Source of the DNA: CALOBA01 sp942491465
Lineage (GTDB): Bacteria > Pseudomonadota > Gammaproteobacteria > Chromatiales > Chromatiaceae
DNA length: 64,000 bases
Reading direction: 5' to 3'
Assembly: GCA_942491465.1 (NCBI GenBank)
Contig: CALOBA010000039.1
Span: 40,090 to 104,089 of the forward strand
Shown here: positions 48,633 to 57,573 of the stretch, one piece after another
Numbering within the stretch: position 1 is the first letter of the stretch
Layout of the letters: every line of letters begins with the position of its first letter
The notes under the pieces: generated by a model
What the model was told of the DNA's origin: nothing
Database searches by the model: none
What the model saw: the letters and a program-made list of their open reading frames with translations, nothing else
Translations under genes and position numbers: made by a program

Positions 48633-49418
48633 TCAGAAGAAGGTGCCTTCGATTGGGGAGGAGGCGGAGGCGAAGCGCTTGGCGGGCATGCGCCCGGCGA
48701 GGAACGCCTCGCGGCCGGCCTCGATGCCCTTGCGCATGGCGCTGGCCATGAGCACGGGGTCTTTGGCGGCGGCAATGGCGGTGTTCATCAGCACGCCGTC
48801 GCAGCCGAGTTCCATGGCCTCCGCGGCATCGGAGGCGGTGCCGACGCCGGCGTCGACCAGGATCGGGACCTGGGCGTTCTCGACGATGGTGAGGATGTTC
48901 AAGGGGTTGCGGATGCCGAGCCCGGAACCGATGGGGGCGGCCAGGGGCATGACGGCGCAGCAGCCGATCTCTTCCAGGCGCTTGGCGATGATCGGGTCGT
49001 CGTTGGTGTAGACCATGACGTCGAAACCATCGGCGACCAGGATTTCGGCGGCCTGGATGGTGGCGACGGCGTCGGGGAACAGGGTCTTCTGGTCGCCTAA
49101 GACCTCCAGTTTGACCAGGTTGTGGCCGTCGAGCAGTTCGCGGGCGAGGCGACAGGTACGCACGGCGCTGTCCACGTCGTAGCAGCCGGCGGTGTTGGGC
49201 AGGATGGTGTATTTGTCCGGCGTCAGCACGTCGAGGATGTTGGGCTCGTCCGCGTTCTGGCCCATGTTGGTGCGGCGCACGGCGATGGTGACGATCTCGG
49301 CGCCGCTGGCGTCGATGGCGCGGCGGGTCTCGTCCAGGTCTTTGTATTTGCCGGTGCCGACGAGCAGGCGCGAGCGATATTCGCGGCCCGCAACGGTGAA
49401 GGTGTCTTGCTGGCTCAT
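48633..49418 (-). CDS. thiG: Thiazole synthase ThiG
   Basis: 261 residues from the ATG at 49418 (MSQQDTFTVAGREYRSRLLV). The TIM-barrel signature is present: GTGKYKDLDETRRAIDASGA, EIVTIAVRRTN, LLDGHNLVKLEVLGD, VMPLAAPIGSGLGIRNP, VPILVDAGVGTASDAAEAME and GVLMNTAIAAAKDPVLMA. It builds the thiazole of thiamine from DXP, glycine-derived imine and ThiS thiocarboxylate. No thiS lies upstream, although thiS-thiG pairs are common. The next upstream gene is a V-ATPase subunit, 131 bp away. Confidence 0.97.
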   Translation of the reverse strand: MSQQDTFTVAGREYRSRLLVGTGKYKDLDETRRAIDASGAEIVTIAVRRTNMGQNADEPNILDVLTPDKYTILPNTAGCYDVDSAVRTCRLARELLDGHNLVKLEVLGDQKTLFPDAVATIQAAEILVADGFDVMVYTNDDPIIAKRLEEIGCCAVMPLAAPIGSGLGIRNPLNILTIVENAQVPILVDAGVGTASDAAEAMELGCDGVLMNTAIAAAKDPVLMASAMRKGIEAGREAFLAGRMPAKRFASASSPIEGTFF

Positions 49419-49549
49419 GGAAGTCTGAATCTCATGGGATGCGATAGGGGGCCGACGGCTGCCGGCACCCGGAAAGGTGGCACAGGATAACCCATTGCGG
49501 GGGTCGGATTGCGATGAGGAAACGCGATCCGGGCGGGCGACCGATCGGC

Positions 49550-50176
49550 TCAGCCCCGGCTGTCGTCCGCGTCCGGCGCGTGCCAAAGGGCCAGCAATCT
49601 GGCCTCGATCCGTTCGCGATCGCGCAACAGGCCGTCGAGGCTCGCATCGAGCACGGCCCTGGCACTGGCCAGGATCAGGCCGGCGGGGATCTGCGGATCG
49701 GCGCTCAAGACAGGTGGCCGGCCACTGACCACCTCAATGCGGGCGGTGGCCTCAGCGCGCTCGTCCAAGGGCCAGTCGACGGCATGACGGACCCGCCACT
49801 GACCGGGCGGCAACAGGGCGAGGGCCTGGGTGAGGTGGGTATCGACCCAGATGCGGCGGGTCTCGGCCGCACTCCAGCGTGCGAGCATGGCCTCGCGCAG
49901 TCGCGGCCAGGCCGCGTCGATGACCGCGGCGTCGCGCTGCTCGCCGCGCCGGCGCAGGCGGGTCGCCCGCTCGGCCTCGGCGACCTGGATGATGCCCTGG
50001 GCACGACTGCGCTCGGCGAGCACGCGTTGGTGCAGCGTGACCCTGGCCTTGGCATAGGCGCGCCGGATCAGCTCGCTGGCCCTGGCCCTGGCCGCGTCGC
50101 GAAGCTGCCGACAGGCCTGATCGCGGTACTGCTCGATCAGCCGCAGCAGGGCCTGCTCGCGCTCTTGGGTCTTCAT
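49550..50176 (-). CDS. V-type ATP synthase subunit E-like peripheral stalk protein
   Basis: 208 residues. A long charged N-terminal helix (LLRLIEQYRDQACRQLRDAA, RARASELIRRAYAKARVTLH) is followed by a small globular C-terminal domain (ARIEVVSGRPPVLSADPQIP, AGLILASARAVLDASLDGLL), the layout of V/A-ATPase subunit E. Its start overlaps the F subunit stop by 4 bp. In complete operons the A, B and D genes follow E; here thiG comes next. Confidence 0.75.
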   Translation of the reverse strand: MKTQEREQALLRLIEQYRDQACRQLRDAARARASELIRRAYAKARVTLHQRVLAERSRAQGIIQVAEAERATRLRRRGEQRDAAVIDAAWPRLREAMLARWSAAETRRIWVDTHLTQALALLPPGQWRVRHAVDWPLDERAEATARIEVVSGRPPVLSADPQIPAGLILASARAVLDASLDGLLRDRERIEARLLALWHAPDADDSRG

Positions 50177-50478
50177 CGCTGTTCGGCCAGCCCGAGCTGG
50201 CGCTTCAGTGCGGCGGTGACATCCACCGGCACATGCCGTCCGCGCAGATCGGGAATGACCTGCACCAGCGGACGCTGCTCGCGCAGGGCCTCGGCAAGTC
50301 GTTCGGCCGGCAGCGCCGCGGCGGCGGCGGCATCGAGCAGGATGAGGTCGGCATCGGCGCGCAGCCGCTCGAACAACGCCGCGGCCTCACCCGCGGCGGG
50401 CTGGTAGACGTCGACACCGGCCAGGCGCAGCCCAGCACCCGTGACCGCTTCGCCGATGAAGCAGCAGCGCGCGGTCAT
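50173..50478 (-). CDS. V-type ATP synthase subunit F-like protein
   Basis: 101 residues with a Rossmann-like alternation typical of subunit F: CCFIGEAVTGAGLRLAGVDV, DLILLDAAAAAALPAERLAE, PLVQVIPDLRGRHVP. Subunit F belongs to the central rotor stalk. Position between K and E on the same strand supports the call. Confidence 0.75.
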   Translation of the reverse strand: MTARCCFIGEAVTGAGLRLAGVDVYQPAAGEAAALFERLRADADLILLDAAAAAALPAERLAEALREQRPLVQVIPDLRGRHVPVDVTAALKRQLGLAEQR

Positions 50479-50608
50479 CGACGGCCCCCGGGGCGGGCTC
50501 GATCACGTCCGCGGATCACGACGGCGTTGAGGCCGCCGATGGCCGCCGCGGAAGCCGAGGGCCGGTTGGACCCGAGCGGGTCGAAACGACGCGAATCCAT
50601 GTCGGGCC

Positions 50609-50965
50609 CTAGATCGACGTCAAGATCAGCACCGAGACGATCAGGCCGTAGATGACGATGCCCTCGGCAAGCCCGACCAGGATGATCACGCGCCCGAACA
50701 TCTCCGGCTTCTCAGTGACCGCGCCGACCGCGGCGGCACCGACATGGGCCACCGCATAACCGGCACCGAAGGCGGCGATGCCGGTGGACAACGCTGCGGC
50801 CATGTAGCCCCATTTCCGAACCTCGGGGTCGATGATGCGCTCGGTGACCTCGATCACCTCGGCCTGGGCGAAGACTTCGGGCTGCCAAAGCATGATGCTG
50901 GTCAGCGCCGCGAGCAGACCGACCCCGAGCACCAACAGAACGCTCAACAGGACCTGTGGTTTCAT
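50609..50965 (-). CDS. V-type ATP synthase subunit K (rotor c-ring proteolipid)
   Basis: 118 residues. An N-terminal hydrophobic segment (LLSVLLVLGVGLLAALTSIM) that may be a signal or extra helix precedes a single helical hairpin: YMAAALSTGIAAFGAGYAVA and VIILVGLAEGIVIYGLIVSV. The ion-binding carboxylate is E101 in GLAEGIVIYG. One hairpin makes it an 8-kDa-like c subunit and not the duplicated 16-kDa form. It overlaps the I subunit stop by 4 bp. The ion (H+ or Na+) is not certain. Confidence 0.9.
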   Translation of the reverse strand: MKPQVLLSVLLVLGVGLLAALTSIMLWQPEVFAQAEVIEVTERIIDPEVRKWGYMAAALSTGIAAFGAGYAVAHVGAAAVGAVTEKPEMFGRVIILVGLAEGIVIYGLIVSVLILTSI

Positions 50966-52788
50966 GACATCTCTCCGGAGATCAGCGCGGGGGGTGGCGG
51001 CAGCGGTCTAAAGACCCGGCCGGTCCCGCGCAGGAAGCGACTGAAGAATTCGAACAGGACGAGCCGGGTGGTCTGGATCGAGACCACCAGCCCCTCCAGC
51101 GCGAGGATGATCAGGTTGCCGAGCAGCATGATCGGCAGCCACGCCCAGGCAGGTGCCGTCTCGGCCATGGTGACGATGGCCAAGGACAAGGCGGCATGGG
51201 CGAGTGCGAAGGCACCGACCCGGGAGAACGACAGTGTAGCGGTCAATAGCTGCATGGCGCGCTCGAACAGATGACCGACGGCCGCGATGCTGCCGAGCAG
51301 CCCCCGGGCGATGGCGAAGGCCCCGAGCAGGTGCCAGAGCAATCCGAACAGCGCAAGCCAGGCCAGATCGGGCCGGGCCAGCGTCAGCACCAGCCCCAGG
51401 TACATGACCAGGAAGCCCAGGTCCACGGCCAGCCATTCGCCGAGCCGGCCATCGCGCAGCGCGGAGAGCCCGGCCAGTAGCTGCCCTAGGCTGAGCAGAC
51501 CGACGGCGAAGATCAGCGGCACCGCAAGCACCAGCAACGGATGCTCCAACGGATGCAGCCAGAGCGCGGGAATGATGCCCTCAACCCCGAACAGGCTGCC
51601 GAACAACAGACCGAACAGCGTCGCCGATGCACCGACGACGACCAGCAGCCGGGCGATCTCGAACCGGGGCATCAGCCAGAGGCCCAGCCCGACCAAGACG
51701 AGACCTTGCCCGACATCGCCGAACATGTAGCCGAACAATAGGGGCACGACGATGGCGAGCAGCGGGGTCGGGTCCGATTCCTCGCTGCCGGGGACGCCGA
51801 ACGCCTTTGCGAACAGCTCGAACGGGCGCACCCAGCGCGGGTTGACCAGCACCTGCGGCGGGCGCATCCCGGGCGGCGGCGGCGAAAACCGCAGCAGTGC
51901 CCGGGTCTGGGATCGGTCGATGGCGGCCTCAAGCGCCTTGCCGTCGAGCGCATCAGTCCAACCGGTGATCCAGGCAAGATGGCCACTCGCCGGCGCCAAG
52001 GCGCCGACCTGGCCGTGAAACCAGTCGAGCCAGAGGACCTCGCCGAGGATGCGGTCGAGGGCATACTCCTCAAACAACGTGTCCAGCTCGGCGAGGAGAT
52101 GGACACTGCGGGTCGACAGGAACCGACGCCGCGCAACGATCCGTGCCGTGACAATGCCGACGCTGCCCCTAAGCCAATCCGGCCAGTCGATGATGCGACC
52201 CTTGCCGGCCTTGATGCGTGCCTTGGCCTGGTGGAGCTGATCGGCGGGTCCGACCATAATCCAGCAGCATTCTCCCTGCAGGGCGATCTGCCTTGCGAGA
52301 AAAGATGCCGGAAGCTCCCGGATCAGCTCGGGCGCGCCGATCGCGTAGAAGGTGCCGAGAACCGGACCCGCTTCGGTCAGCGCAGCGAGGTCCAGTGCGC
52401 TTTGGCCGATCTCCCCGCTCACCGCCGCCAGCCAACGCAGGCGGGTGAGTTCCTCCTCACCGGCCTGCAGCTCGTCGATCAACGGGTCGGCCTCGCGGCA
52501 CCAGGCGGCAATGCGGGCCAAGGCACGCTCCAGCACCACGGCCGGCGGCTCCGCCAGGGTGCTGTGACGTAGCCTGCCTCGGTCCCAGTAGCGCTTGTAG
52601 CGCGGCATTAGGCGCCGAAGCTCGGCGAGGCCGGGCCCCAAGTGCCGCAGCGGGTACTCGGCGTCGGATGGCTCGCGGACCTCGACCTCCACCGCACCCG
52701 TGAGCGCCAGCTCGGCGACGGTGCGCACGCTCTCGCTGCGTGGACAGAGGACCTCAAACCAGCGCGTGGCCGCAGGGCGGAGCATCAA
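50962..52788 (-). CDS. V-type ATP synthase subunit I (a-subunit homologue)
   Basis: 608 residues. The soluble N-terminal half has helical stalk segments (RLMPRYKRYWDRGRLRHSTL). The C-terminal half has about seven membrane helices, including PLLFGYMFGDVGQGLVLVGL and FSRVGAFALAHAALSLAIVT, the two most conserved subunit I motifs that bear the ion-path residues. It is stator and ion channel of the Vo part. It overlaps the neighbours on both sides by 4 bp. Confidence 0.94.
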   Translation of the reverse strand: MMLRPAATRWFEVLCPRSESVRTVAELALTGAVEVEVREPSDAEYPLRHLGPGLAELRRLMPRYKRYWDRGRLRHSTLAEPPAVVLERALARIAAWCREADPLIDELQAGEEELTRLRWLAAVSGEIGQSALDLAALTEAGPVLGTFYAIGAPELIRELPASFLARQIALQGECCWIMVGPADQLHQAKARIKAGKGRIIDWPDWLRGSVGIVTARIVARRRFLSTRSVHLLAELDTLFEEYALDRILGEVLWLDWFHGQVGALAPASGHLAWITGWTDALDGKALEAAIDRSQTRALLRFSPPPPGMRPPQVLVNPRWVRPFELFAKAFGVPGSEESDPTPLLAIVVPLLFGYMFGDVGQGLVLVGLGLWLMPRFEIARLLVVVGASATLFGLLFGSLFGVEGIIPALWLHPLEHPLLVLAVPLIFAVGLLSLGQLLAGLSALRDGRLGEWLAVDLGFLVMYLGLVLTLARPDLAWLALFGLLWHLLGAFAIARGLLGSIAAVGHLFERAMQLLTATLSFSRVGAFALAHAALSLAIVTMAETAPAWAWLPIMLLGNLIILALEGLVVSIQTTRLVLFEFFSRFLRGTGRVFRPLPPPPALISGEMS

Positions 52789-53555
52789 GGCACCTCGGCT
52801 CGAAACAGCAGGCGATCGATCACGGCCCGACGCAGACGCTCCAAATCCAGGGTGATCAAGCCCAGGTAGATGAAGCCCGCCGCCGGTTGCAGCACGCGCA
52901 AGTGGAAGAGCTGCCGCAAACGCTCGCGCAGCACCTGCCGCGACGTCCAGGCGTGCTCGGGGGCGCTGCTGCGGTAAATATCGACATGAGCCGCGAGCAG
53001 GATGGACAGTTCGCGCATGCGGGTACGGGTGCGCTCGTCACAACGTGGCCAGCGCAGGCGCCATTGCTGACGCCAACACGCACCAACACCGCCGGCTTGG
53101 CGCACGACCCGCGGGTCGAGCAGCGGACCGACACCGATCGCGATCGCGGACGCACGATCGATCTCGCCATTGCTGTCGAGCAGGCCATCCAGCAAACCAC
53201 CTTGAACCGCCCAGCTCGGCATGCGCCCGCCAGCGGCCAGATGCTCGAACAACGCCAACAACGGCACCCAGCGCCACCAATCCACGGCCGCTTGCCAAGG
53301 CGCTGGAAACAGGCGGACGACCAGCTCTACGCTGTCGTTCAGGTGCGCGCGCAGACCGCGCTCGAGATCATGGCAACTACTCTCTGCGGAAAAGCCCTTG
53401 ACCCAGTCGCGCAGTGCGCCCTCTCGCGCCTCCTCCAGATAGGTTGCGATGTCGCGGGCAGCCACCAACCGCTGCCAGTCCGCCTCCGCCGGCAAATCGG
53501 CGTAACGCGCCTGCAGACGGGCCTGGGCATTGGCAAAGTGCCTCGGACCGCTCAT
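52785..53555 (-). CDS. V-type ATPase subunit C/d (AC39-like)
   Basis: 256 residues, helical: FANAQARLQARYADLPAEAD, ERGLRAHLNDSVELVVRLFP, AVDWWRWVPLLALFEHLA. The pattern and position upstream of subunit I fit V-ATPase subunit C (AC39), which links the c-ring to the central stalk. The sequence is quite divergent, so the call rests partly on context. The start overlaps nothing upstream; 150 bp separate it from the G-like gene. Confidence 0.7.
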   Translation of the reverse strand: MSGPRHFANAQARLQARYADLPAEADWQRLVAARDIATYLEEAREGALRDWVKGFSAESSCHDLERGLRAHLNDSVELVVRLFPAPWQAAVDWWRWVPLLALFEHLAAGGRMPSWAVQGGLLDGLLDSNGEIDRASAIAIGVGPLLDPRVVRQAGGVGACWRQQWRLRWPRCDERTRTRMRELSILLAAHVDIYRSSAPEHAWTSRQVLRERLRQLFHLRVLQPAAGFIYLGLITLDLERLRRAVIDRLLFRAEVP

Positions 53556-53705
53556 CCAACAGGGGACCTCGGAGGGGGAGAAACGGAACGCTCACCGCGG
53601 TGACATTCGCCGGCGACTAACAAATCGCCCCCCGATCCGGCCGACTCATCGACGCGACGATCCGTCCGCACAGGCCGCTGTCCCAAGGCATCACCAGGCA
53701 AAAAC

Positions 53706-54065
53706 TCAGCCACCGCCGCCTCCCCTGGGGATCTCCGTCAGCTCAACGGTCAAACGCCGAACAACCGCATCGATACGTTGCGCGGACGGCACCTTTCGCG
53801 GCCGATCATCCAACGGCGACGGCTCCCCCAACGCGCCGAGCGCCCGCTCAATGCCGCGATCGGCCAACGCATGGGCGGCACTCACCCGCTCCTCAAGTCG
53901 GCTTCCGACTGCCGCTGCGGCGACCTCGGCGTCTGCAATGATCCGCTCCCCTTCTCGGCGGCAGGCGTCCACCGCATCTCGGGAGGATACTTCAGAGGCC
54001 AATACGCGATTGATCGCGGCGTCAATGGCCTGCTGCTCGCCCTGAGCAATTCGTTCATGGGTCAT
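53706..54065 (-). CDS. V-type ATPase G/H-like coiled-coil stalk protein
   Basis: 119 residues from the ATG at 54065; a GTG and a TTG just upstream are alternatives. The charged helix (EQQAIDAAINRVLASEVSSR, DAVDACRREGERIIADAEVA) is typical of the short peripheral stalk subunit G/H that pairs with E. The C-terminus ends in a run of five glycines. First gene of the ATPase cluster, 15 bp after the trypsin-like protease gene. Confidence 0.65.
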   Translation of the reverse strand: MTHERIAQGEQQAIDAAINRVLASEVSSRDAVDACRREGERIIADAEVAAAAVGSRLEERVSAAHALADRGIERALGALGEPSPLDDRPRKVPSAQRIDAVVRRLTVELTEIPRGGGGG

Positions 54066-54079
54066 CACAATTCCCAAAC

Positions 54080-54904
54080 TTAGAACTTGAGGCCGGCACT
54101 ACGCAACAGCGCCCGGATGTAGTTGACCGGAATAGCGTAGCTGATCCCGCTCGGATCCGAAATCGCTAGCTCCTTGGTCTTCTTGACGTAAACACTGTTG
54201 AGGATACCGACGACCTTCCCGGTGTCGGCAAGGTATAACGGACTGCCGCTGCTCCCCGGATACGCCGTAGCATCGAGCTGAATGATGTTGAATGGCTTGC
54301 TCAGGCGCATGATCACATCCGGCCGCAGATCGCTGCCGCGCTCCACCGGTCGGACCACCGGCGAGAGTGCCGCGATGGTGGCTCGATGCGTCGCCGGATG
54401 CAGACCGAGCGCACCGAGCACCGGGAAACCGGTGAAAGCCGCGTCCGCCCCTTCCCTGATATCGGTCGACCGGCCCAGCTGCACGGACCTCAAAGCCGCC
54501 CCCTCGAACCGCAACAGCGCCAGATCATGCTCATCGTCTCGTTTGACGAGCTGCGCCTTGCGCATTTCTGCTCGATTGTCCGTCGCAGGCCGGAACACCG
54601 CCAAGGTCTCCCGCCGCCCATCATCGAGCTTGCGCGGCACCACGTGGCTGTTGGTCACCGCGTAATTGCCACCGACGACAAAACCCGACCCCCGCGGTTG
54701 CCGCTGCTGGCCGCGAACCACCTGAAAGGTTCCCACAGCGATGATGCTCGGCTTGATGTCCGCCACCACGTCAGGCAGCTCCTTCGCTTCCGGCGAGAGA
54801 GAACCGAGCACAAACAGACAAGCCCCCCCCAGGCAAAGCCAACTGCGTCGACCATGCCGCCCGCGACTCATCAACGGGAAACAAACTGTTTCAATTGAAT
54901 GCAT
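54080..54904 (-). CDS. Trypsin-like (S1C) serine protease, secreted
   Basis: 274 residues; a second start at 54871 is possible. The hydrophobic N-terminus (WLCLGGACLFVLGSLSPEA) is a signal or anchor. The triad is visible: His in YAVTNSHVVP, Asp in DEHDLALLRFEG, and Ser in YPGSSGSPLYLADTGKVVG. There is no PDZ domain, so it is a short Deg-like or V8-like protease. It is directly upstream of the ATPase cluster on the same strand and has lower GC than the ATPase genes. Confidence 0.88.
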   Translation of the reverse strand: MHSIETVCFPLMSRGRHGRRSWLCLGGACLFVLGSLSPEAKELPDVVADIKPSIIAVGTFQVVRGQQRQPRGSGFVVGGNYAVTNSHVVPRKLDDGRRETLAVFRPATDNRAEMRKAQLVKRDDEHDLALLRFEGAALRSVQLGRSTDIREGADAAFTGFPVLGALGLHPATHRATIAALSPVVRPVERGSDLRPDVIMRLSKPFNIIQLDATAYPGSSGSPLYLADTGKVVGILNSVYVKKTKELAISDPSGISYAIPVNYIRALLRSAGLKF

Positions 54905-55051
54905 AAATCACCAATATCGCACATCGACGCGCACAACGGGAGACCTGATCCACCTGAAAATCACAACGCCCCGTCACAACAGTCCCAACTCAATCTGCCC
55001 ATTCCCGTGCTGCCACCGAACATCGGCCATACCCGACAACAGGACAAAACC

Positions 55052-56437
55052 TTAGTAAACAATCCCAGGCAGCCAAGTCGCCAACCCCGGAAACAACGCT
55101 AGCGCGCCGAGCATCAACAACTGAATACCAATAAACGGCACAACTCCTCGGTAGATCTGGCCGGTCGTGACCTCCGCGGGGGCGACGCCACGGAGGTAGA
55201 ACAGGGAAAACCCGAATGGAGGCGTCAAAAACGAGGTCTGCAAGTTAATCGCGATCATCACTCCCAACCAGACAGGATCAAGCCCCAACCCCAGCAGCAC
55301 CGGCCCCACGATCGGAACCACGACAAACGTAATCTCTATAAAGTCAAGGATGAACCCCAGGAGAAACATCACAAGCATCACAACAACCATTGCCCCGACC
55401 ACCCCCCCCGGCAACCCTGTCAAAAACTCCGTCACGAGTTCATCTCCCTCAAACCCACGAAACACCAGCGAAAAGATAGCTGCCCCAATAAAAATAAAGA
55501 ACACCATACTCGTCACCTGGGTCGTCTGACGAACAACATCGCGCAGCGTCGCCACCGTCAACCGTCCCTGCGCCGCCGCCAATATCAGCGATCCCACAGC
55601 TCCAACCGAGGCCGCCTCAGTAGGTGTTGCGATCCCCCATAGTATGGAACCAAGCACGGTAACTATGAGCCCCAACGGCGGCAGCAGCACGCGGACAACG
55701 CTCAGCCAAAAAACCCAATCCCGCGGGGGGCGTTCGTCATCGGGTATCGCTGGAACCGCCGCCGGATTCACGATCGCCACACCAATCAAATAGGCGACGT
55801 ATCCCCCCACCAGCAGCAGCCCAGGGATGAGCGCTCCGACAAACAAATCTCCCACCGAAATCGTTTCCGGTGACCACACCCCCATTTCCAATTGCGCTTC
55901 CTGATACGCTGCGGAGAGAACATCCCCGAGCAGAACCAGCACGATCGATGGAGGAATGATTTGCCCAAGGGTGCCCGAAGCACATATCGCACCAGCCGCT
56001 ACACTTGGCGAATACCTTCTCCTTAGCATTGTCGGCAGCGAAAGCAGCCCCATCGTCACCACTGTTGCCCCGACGATTCCAGTACTCGCCGCGAGCAACA
56101 TCCCGACCACCAGCACCGAGATCCCCAACCCGCCGCGCAATGAGCCGAACAACAGCGCCATGGTGTCCAGCAATGACTCGGCCACCCGCGACCGCTCCAG
56201 CATGACACCCATGAATACGAAAAGCGGCACAGCGATCAGCGTTTCATTCGTCATTACGCCGTATAGACGATTCGGCAATGCTTCAAGAAAGGCGTGATCA
56301 AACACTCCAGCCCATTCGCCGCCCAGGGCAAAAAGAAGCGCGGTTCCACCTAAGGAAAGCGCCACCGGATACCCCATCAGCAGAACCGCCCCGACGGTCA
56401 AGAAAAGCAACAGCGGTAAGAAGTCAACGATATCCAT
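55052..56437 (-). CDS. TRAP transporter large permease (DctM family)
   Basis: 461 residues from the ATG at 56437, preceded by GGAGG at the ideal distance; earlier in-frame starts lack this. It has about 12 hydrophobic helices with DctM motifs: PLFVFMGVMLERSRVAESLL, ASTGIVGATVVTMGLLSLPT, ICASGTLGQIIPPSIVLVLL, GIATPTEAASVGAVGSLILA and LNLQTSFLTPPFGFSLFYLRG-type ending (INLQTSFLTPPFGFSLFYLR). It is the membrane channel for import of organic or amino-acid-like solutes. The DctQ gene overlaps its start by 14 bp. No DctP binding-protein gene is nearby. Confidence 0.96.
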   Translation of the reverse strand: MDIVDFLPLLLFLTVGAVLLMGYPVALSLGGTALLFALGGEWAGVFDHAFLEALPNRLYGVMTNETLIAVPLFVFMGVMLERSRVAESLLDTMALLFGSLRGGLGISVLVVGMLLAASTGIVGATVVTMGLLSLPTMLRRRYSPSVAAGAICASGTLGQIIPPSIVLVLLGDVLSAAYQEAQLEMGVWSPETISVGDLFVGALIPGLLLVGGYVAYLIGVAIVNPAAVPAIPDDERPPRDWVFWLSVVRVLLPPLGLIVTVLGSILWGIATPTEAASVGAVGSLILAAAQGRLTVATLRDVVRQTTQVTSMVFFIFIGAAIFSLVFRGFEGDELVTEFLTGLPGGVVGAMVVVMLVMFLLGFILDFIEITFVVVPIVGPVLLGLGLDPVWLGVMIAINLQTSFLTPPFGFSLFYLRGVAPAEVTTGQIYRGVVPFIGIQLLMLGALALFPGLATWLPGIVY

Positions 56438-56996
56438 CTTGACCTCCATTTTCAGTGTCACCCTTCGTGGAGCACCCCTGAGACGAGCGAATACACAACA
56501 GCGCTCTCCCGATCCAAGCAGAGCCCTGCAGCATGAGCAGCACTGGCAGGACGATCATCAGCGACTTCAGCGCCCAGACCGCCGGGAGTCCGCCCGCCTC
56601 GCGCGATCCTTCTAGCCGTTGCCACGAAACCCAGACGTAGTCCCAACTTGTGACGAGGATGAATATACATACAGGAAACAACAGCAGCGTGGTGCCGATA
56701 AGATCGACAACCGCTCGTTGACGCGCGCCCATCCTCCGATAAAAAATATCTACTCGAACATGGCCATCGTTACGCAACGTATATGCCATTGCACCCATAA
56801 ATACGAATGCGTGGATGTAGACCACTGATTCCTGCAACCCAATCCAGCCGAGATCGAATGCGTAGCGCATCACAACGACCAAGAACTGTGTTGCAACCAT
56901 CGCCAGCATCCACCAAGCGACAAACTGACCCAACACATCGACGAGCCTTTCCACTCTCTCAACGTAGCCTCGCAGCATCTTAGTCCCGACCGCCAT
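56424..56996 (-). CDS. TRAP transporter small permease (DctQ family)
   Basis: 190 residues with four hydrophobic helices: VDVLGQFVAWWMLAMVATQF, SVVYIHAFVFMGAMAYTLRN, VVDLIGTTLLLFPVCIFILV and ALKSLMIVLPVLLMLQGSAW. The motif TLRNDGHVRVDIFYRRM is diagnostic of DctQ proteins. It pairs with the large permease, whose start lies inside its 3' end. The substrate cannot be told. Confidence 0.95.
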   Translation of the reverse strand: MAVGTKMLRGYVERVERLVDVLGQFVAWWMLAMVATQFLVVVMRYAFDLGWIGLQESVVYIHAFVFMGAMAYTLRNDGHVRVDIFYRRMGARQRAVVDLIGTTLLLFPVCIFILVTSWDYVWVSWQRLEGSREAGGLPAVWALKSLMIVLPVLLMLQGSAWIGRALLCIRSSQGCSTKGDTENGGQDGYR

Positions 56997-57045
56997 CGCA
57001 ACCGTTACGCCTCACCACTAATTTGCCAAACAGAAACCACCCCAA

Positions 57046-57369
57046 TTACCAACTAAACAGCAGCCATTGAGGTACATTTAGATCTGGTTTGTCTTCACTC
57101 TGCACATCCAAAACGCCGTCCCCATCTAAATCCAGGAGAAAATAACTGGCACCGAACCGCGGGACGATTTTCACCATGTAGAGCTGTCCCTCCACCCGAT
57201 ATTCAACAATCACGTCGTCATCTCGTTCGATAATCGTGACATCAGGTTCCACGCCCTCCGGCAAGCCCGGCGGGTTCGGCAACGAGGAACCCTCAACATA
57301 AACCTGAGCCGGCGAGACCGCGCTAAACACCACCGCCCAGACAATTAGGAAAAAACCAAGAAACTTCAT
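57046..57369 (-). CDS. DUF2782 domain-containing secreted protein
   Basis: 107 residues from the ATG at 57369, with a perfect GGAGG Shine-Dalgarno; the longer frame adds only unlikely sequence. The signal peptide (FLGFFLIVWAVVFSAVSPAQ) is followed by the DUF2782 pattern: LPNPPGLPEGVEPDVTIIER, VEYRVEGQLYMVKIVPRFGA, SYFLLDLDGDGVLD and a WLLFSW end. These small periplasmic proteins occur mainly in gammaproteobacteria and have no known role. Confidence 0.85.
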   Translation of the reverse strand: MKFLGFFLIVWAVVFSAVSPAQVYVEGSSLPNPPGLPEGVEPDVTIIERDDDVIVEYRVEGQLYMVKIVPRFGASYFLLDLDGDGVLDVQSEDKPDLNVPQWLLFSW

Positions 57370-57573
57370 CGCCACCTCCGAAAAAACGACCCGAGAGCCG
57401 AATGATAGTTTACTAATAGCCAGATGCGGAGGTAGCATGGATTATCCACTCCTCAGCGCCCGTTACAGCGCCTAATGCTTCGCTCCGAAAACCGTATCGC
57501 GAACGCGAGCACACTGCCCTCCATTAGAAAAACGCTTACCAGCACGCGGTACAGAAAAACCAATACGCGGGTG
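57370..57573. other. 204-bp intergenic stretch, nothing recognised
   Basis: Between the DUF2782 gene and the aspartic protease gene, both on the minus strand. It is AT-richer than the flanks. No ORF, repeat or hairpin stands out. The DUF2782 promoter is expected here. Confidence 0.6.

Noticed and set aside
48633..49549. TPP riboswitch before thiG
   Set aside because: The upstream 131 bp lacks the conserved thi-box motifs (CTGAGA and ACCTG...) on the minus strand.
54080..54904. DegP/HtrA chaperone-protease
   Set aside because: The trypsin-like triad is present, but there is no PDZ domain and the length is too short, so the HtrA name is not used.
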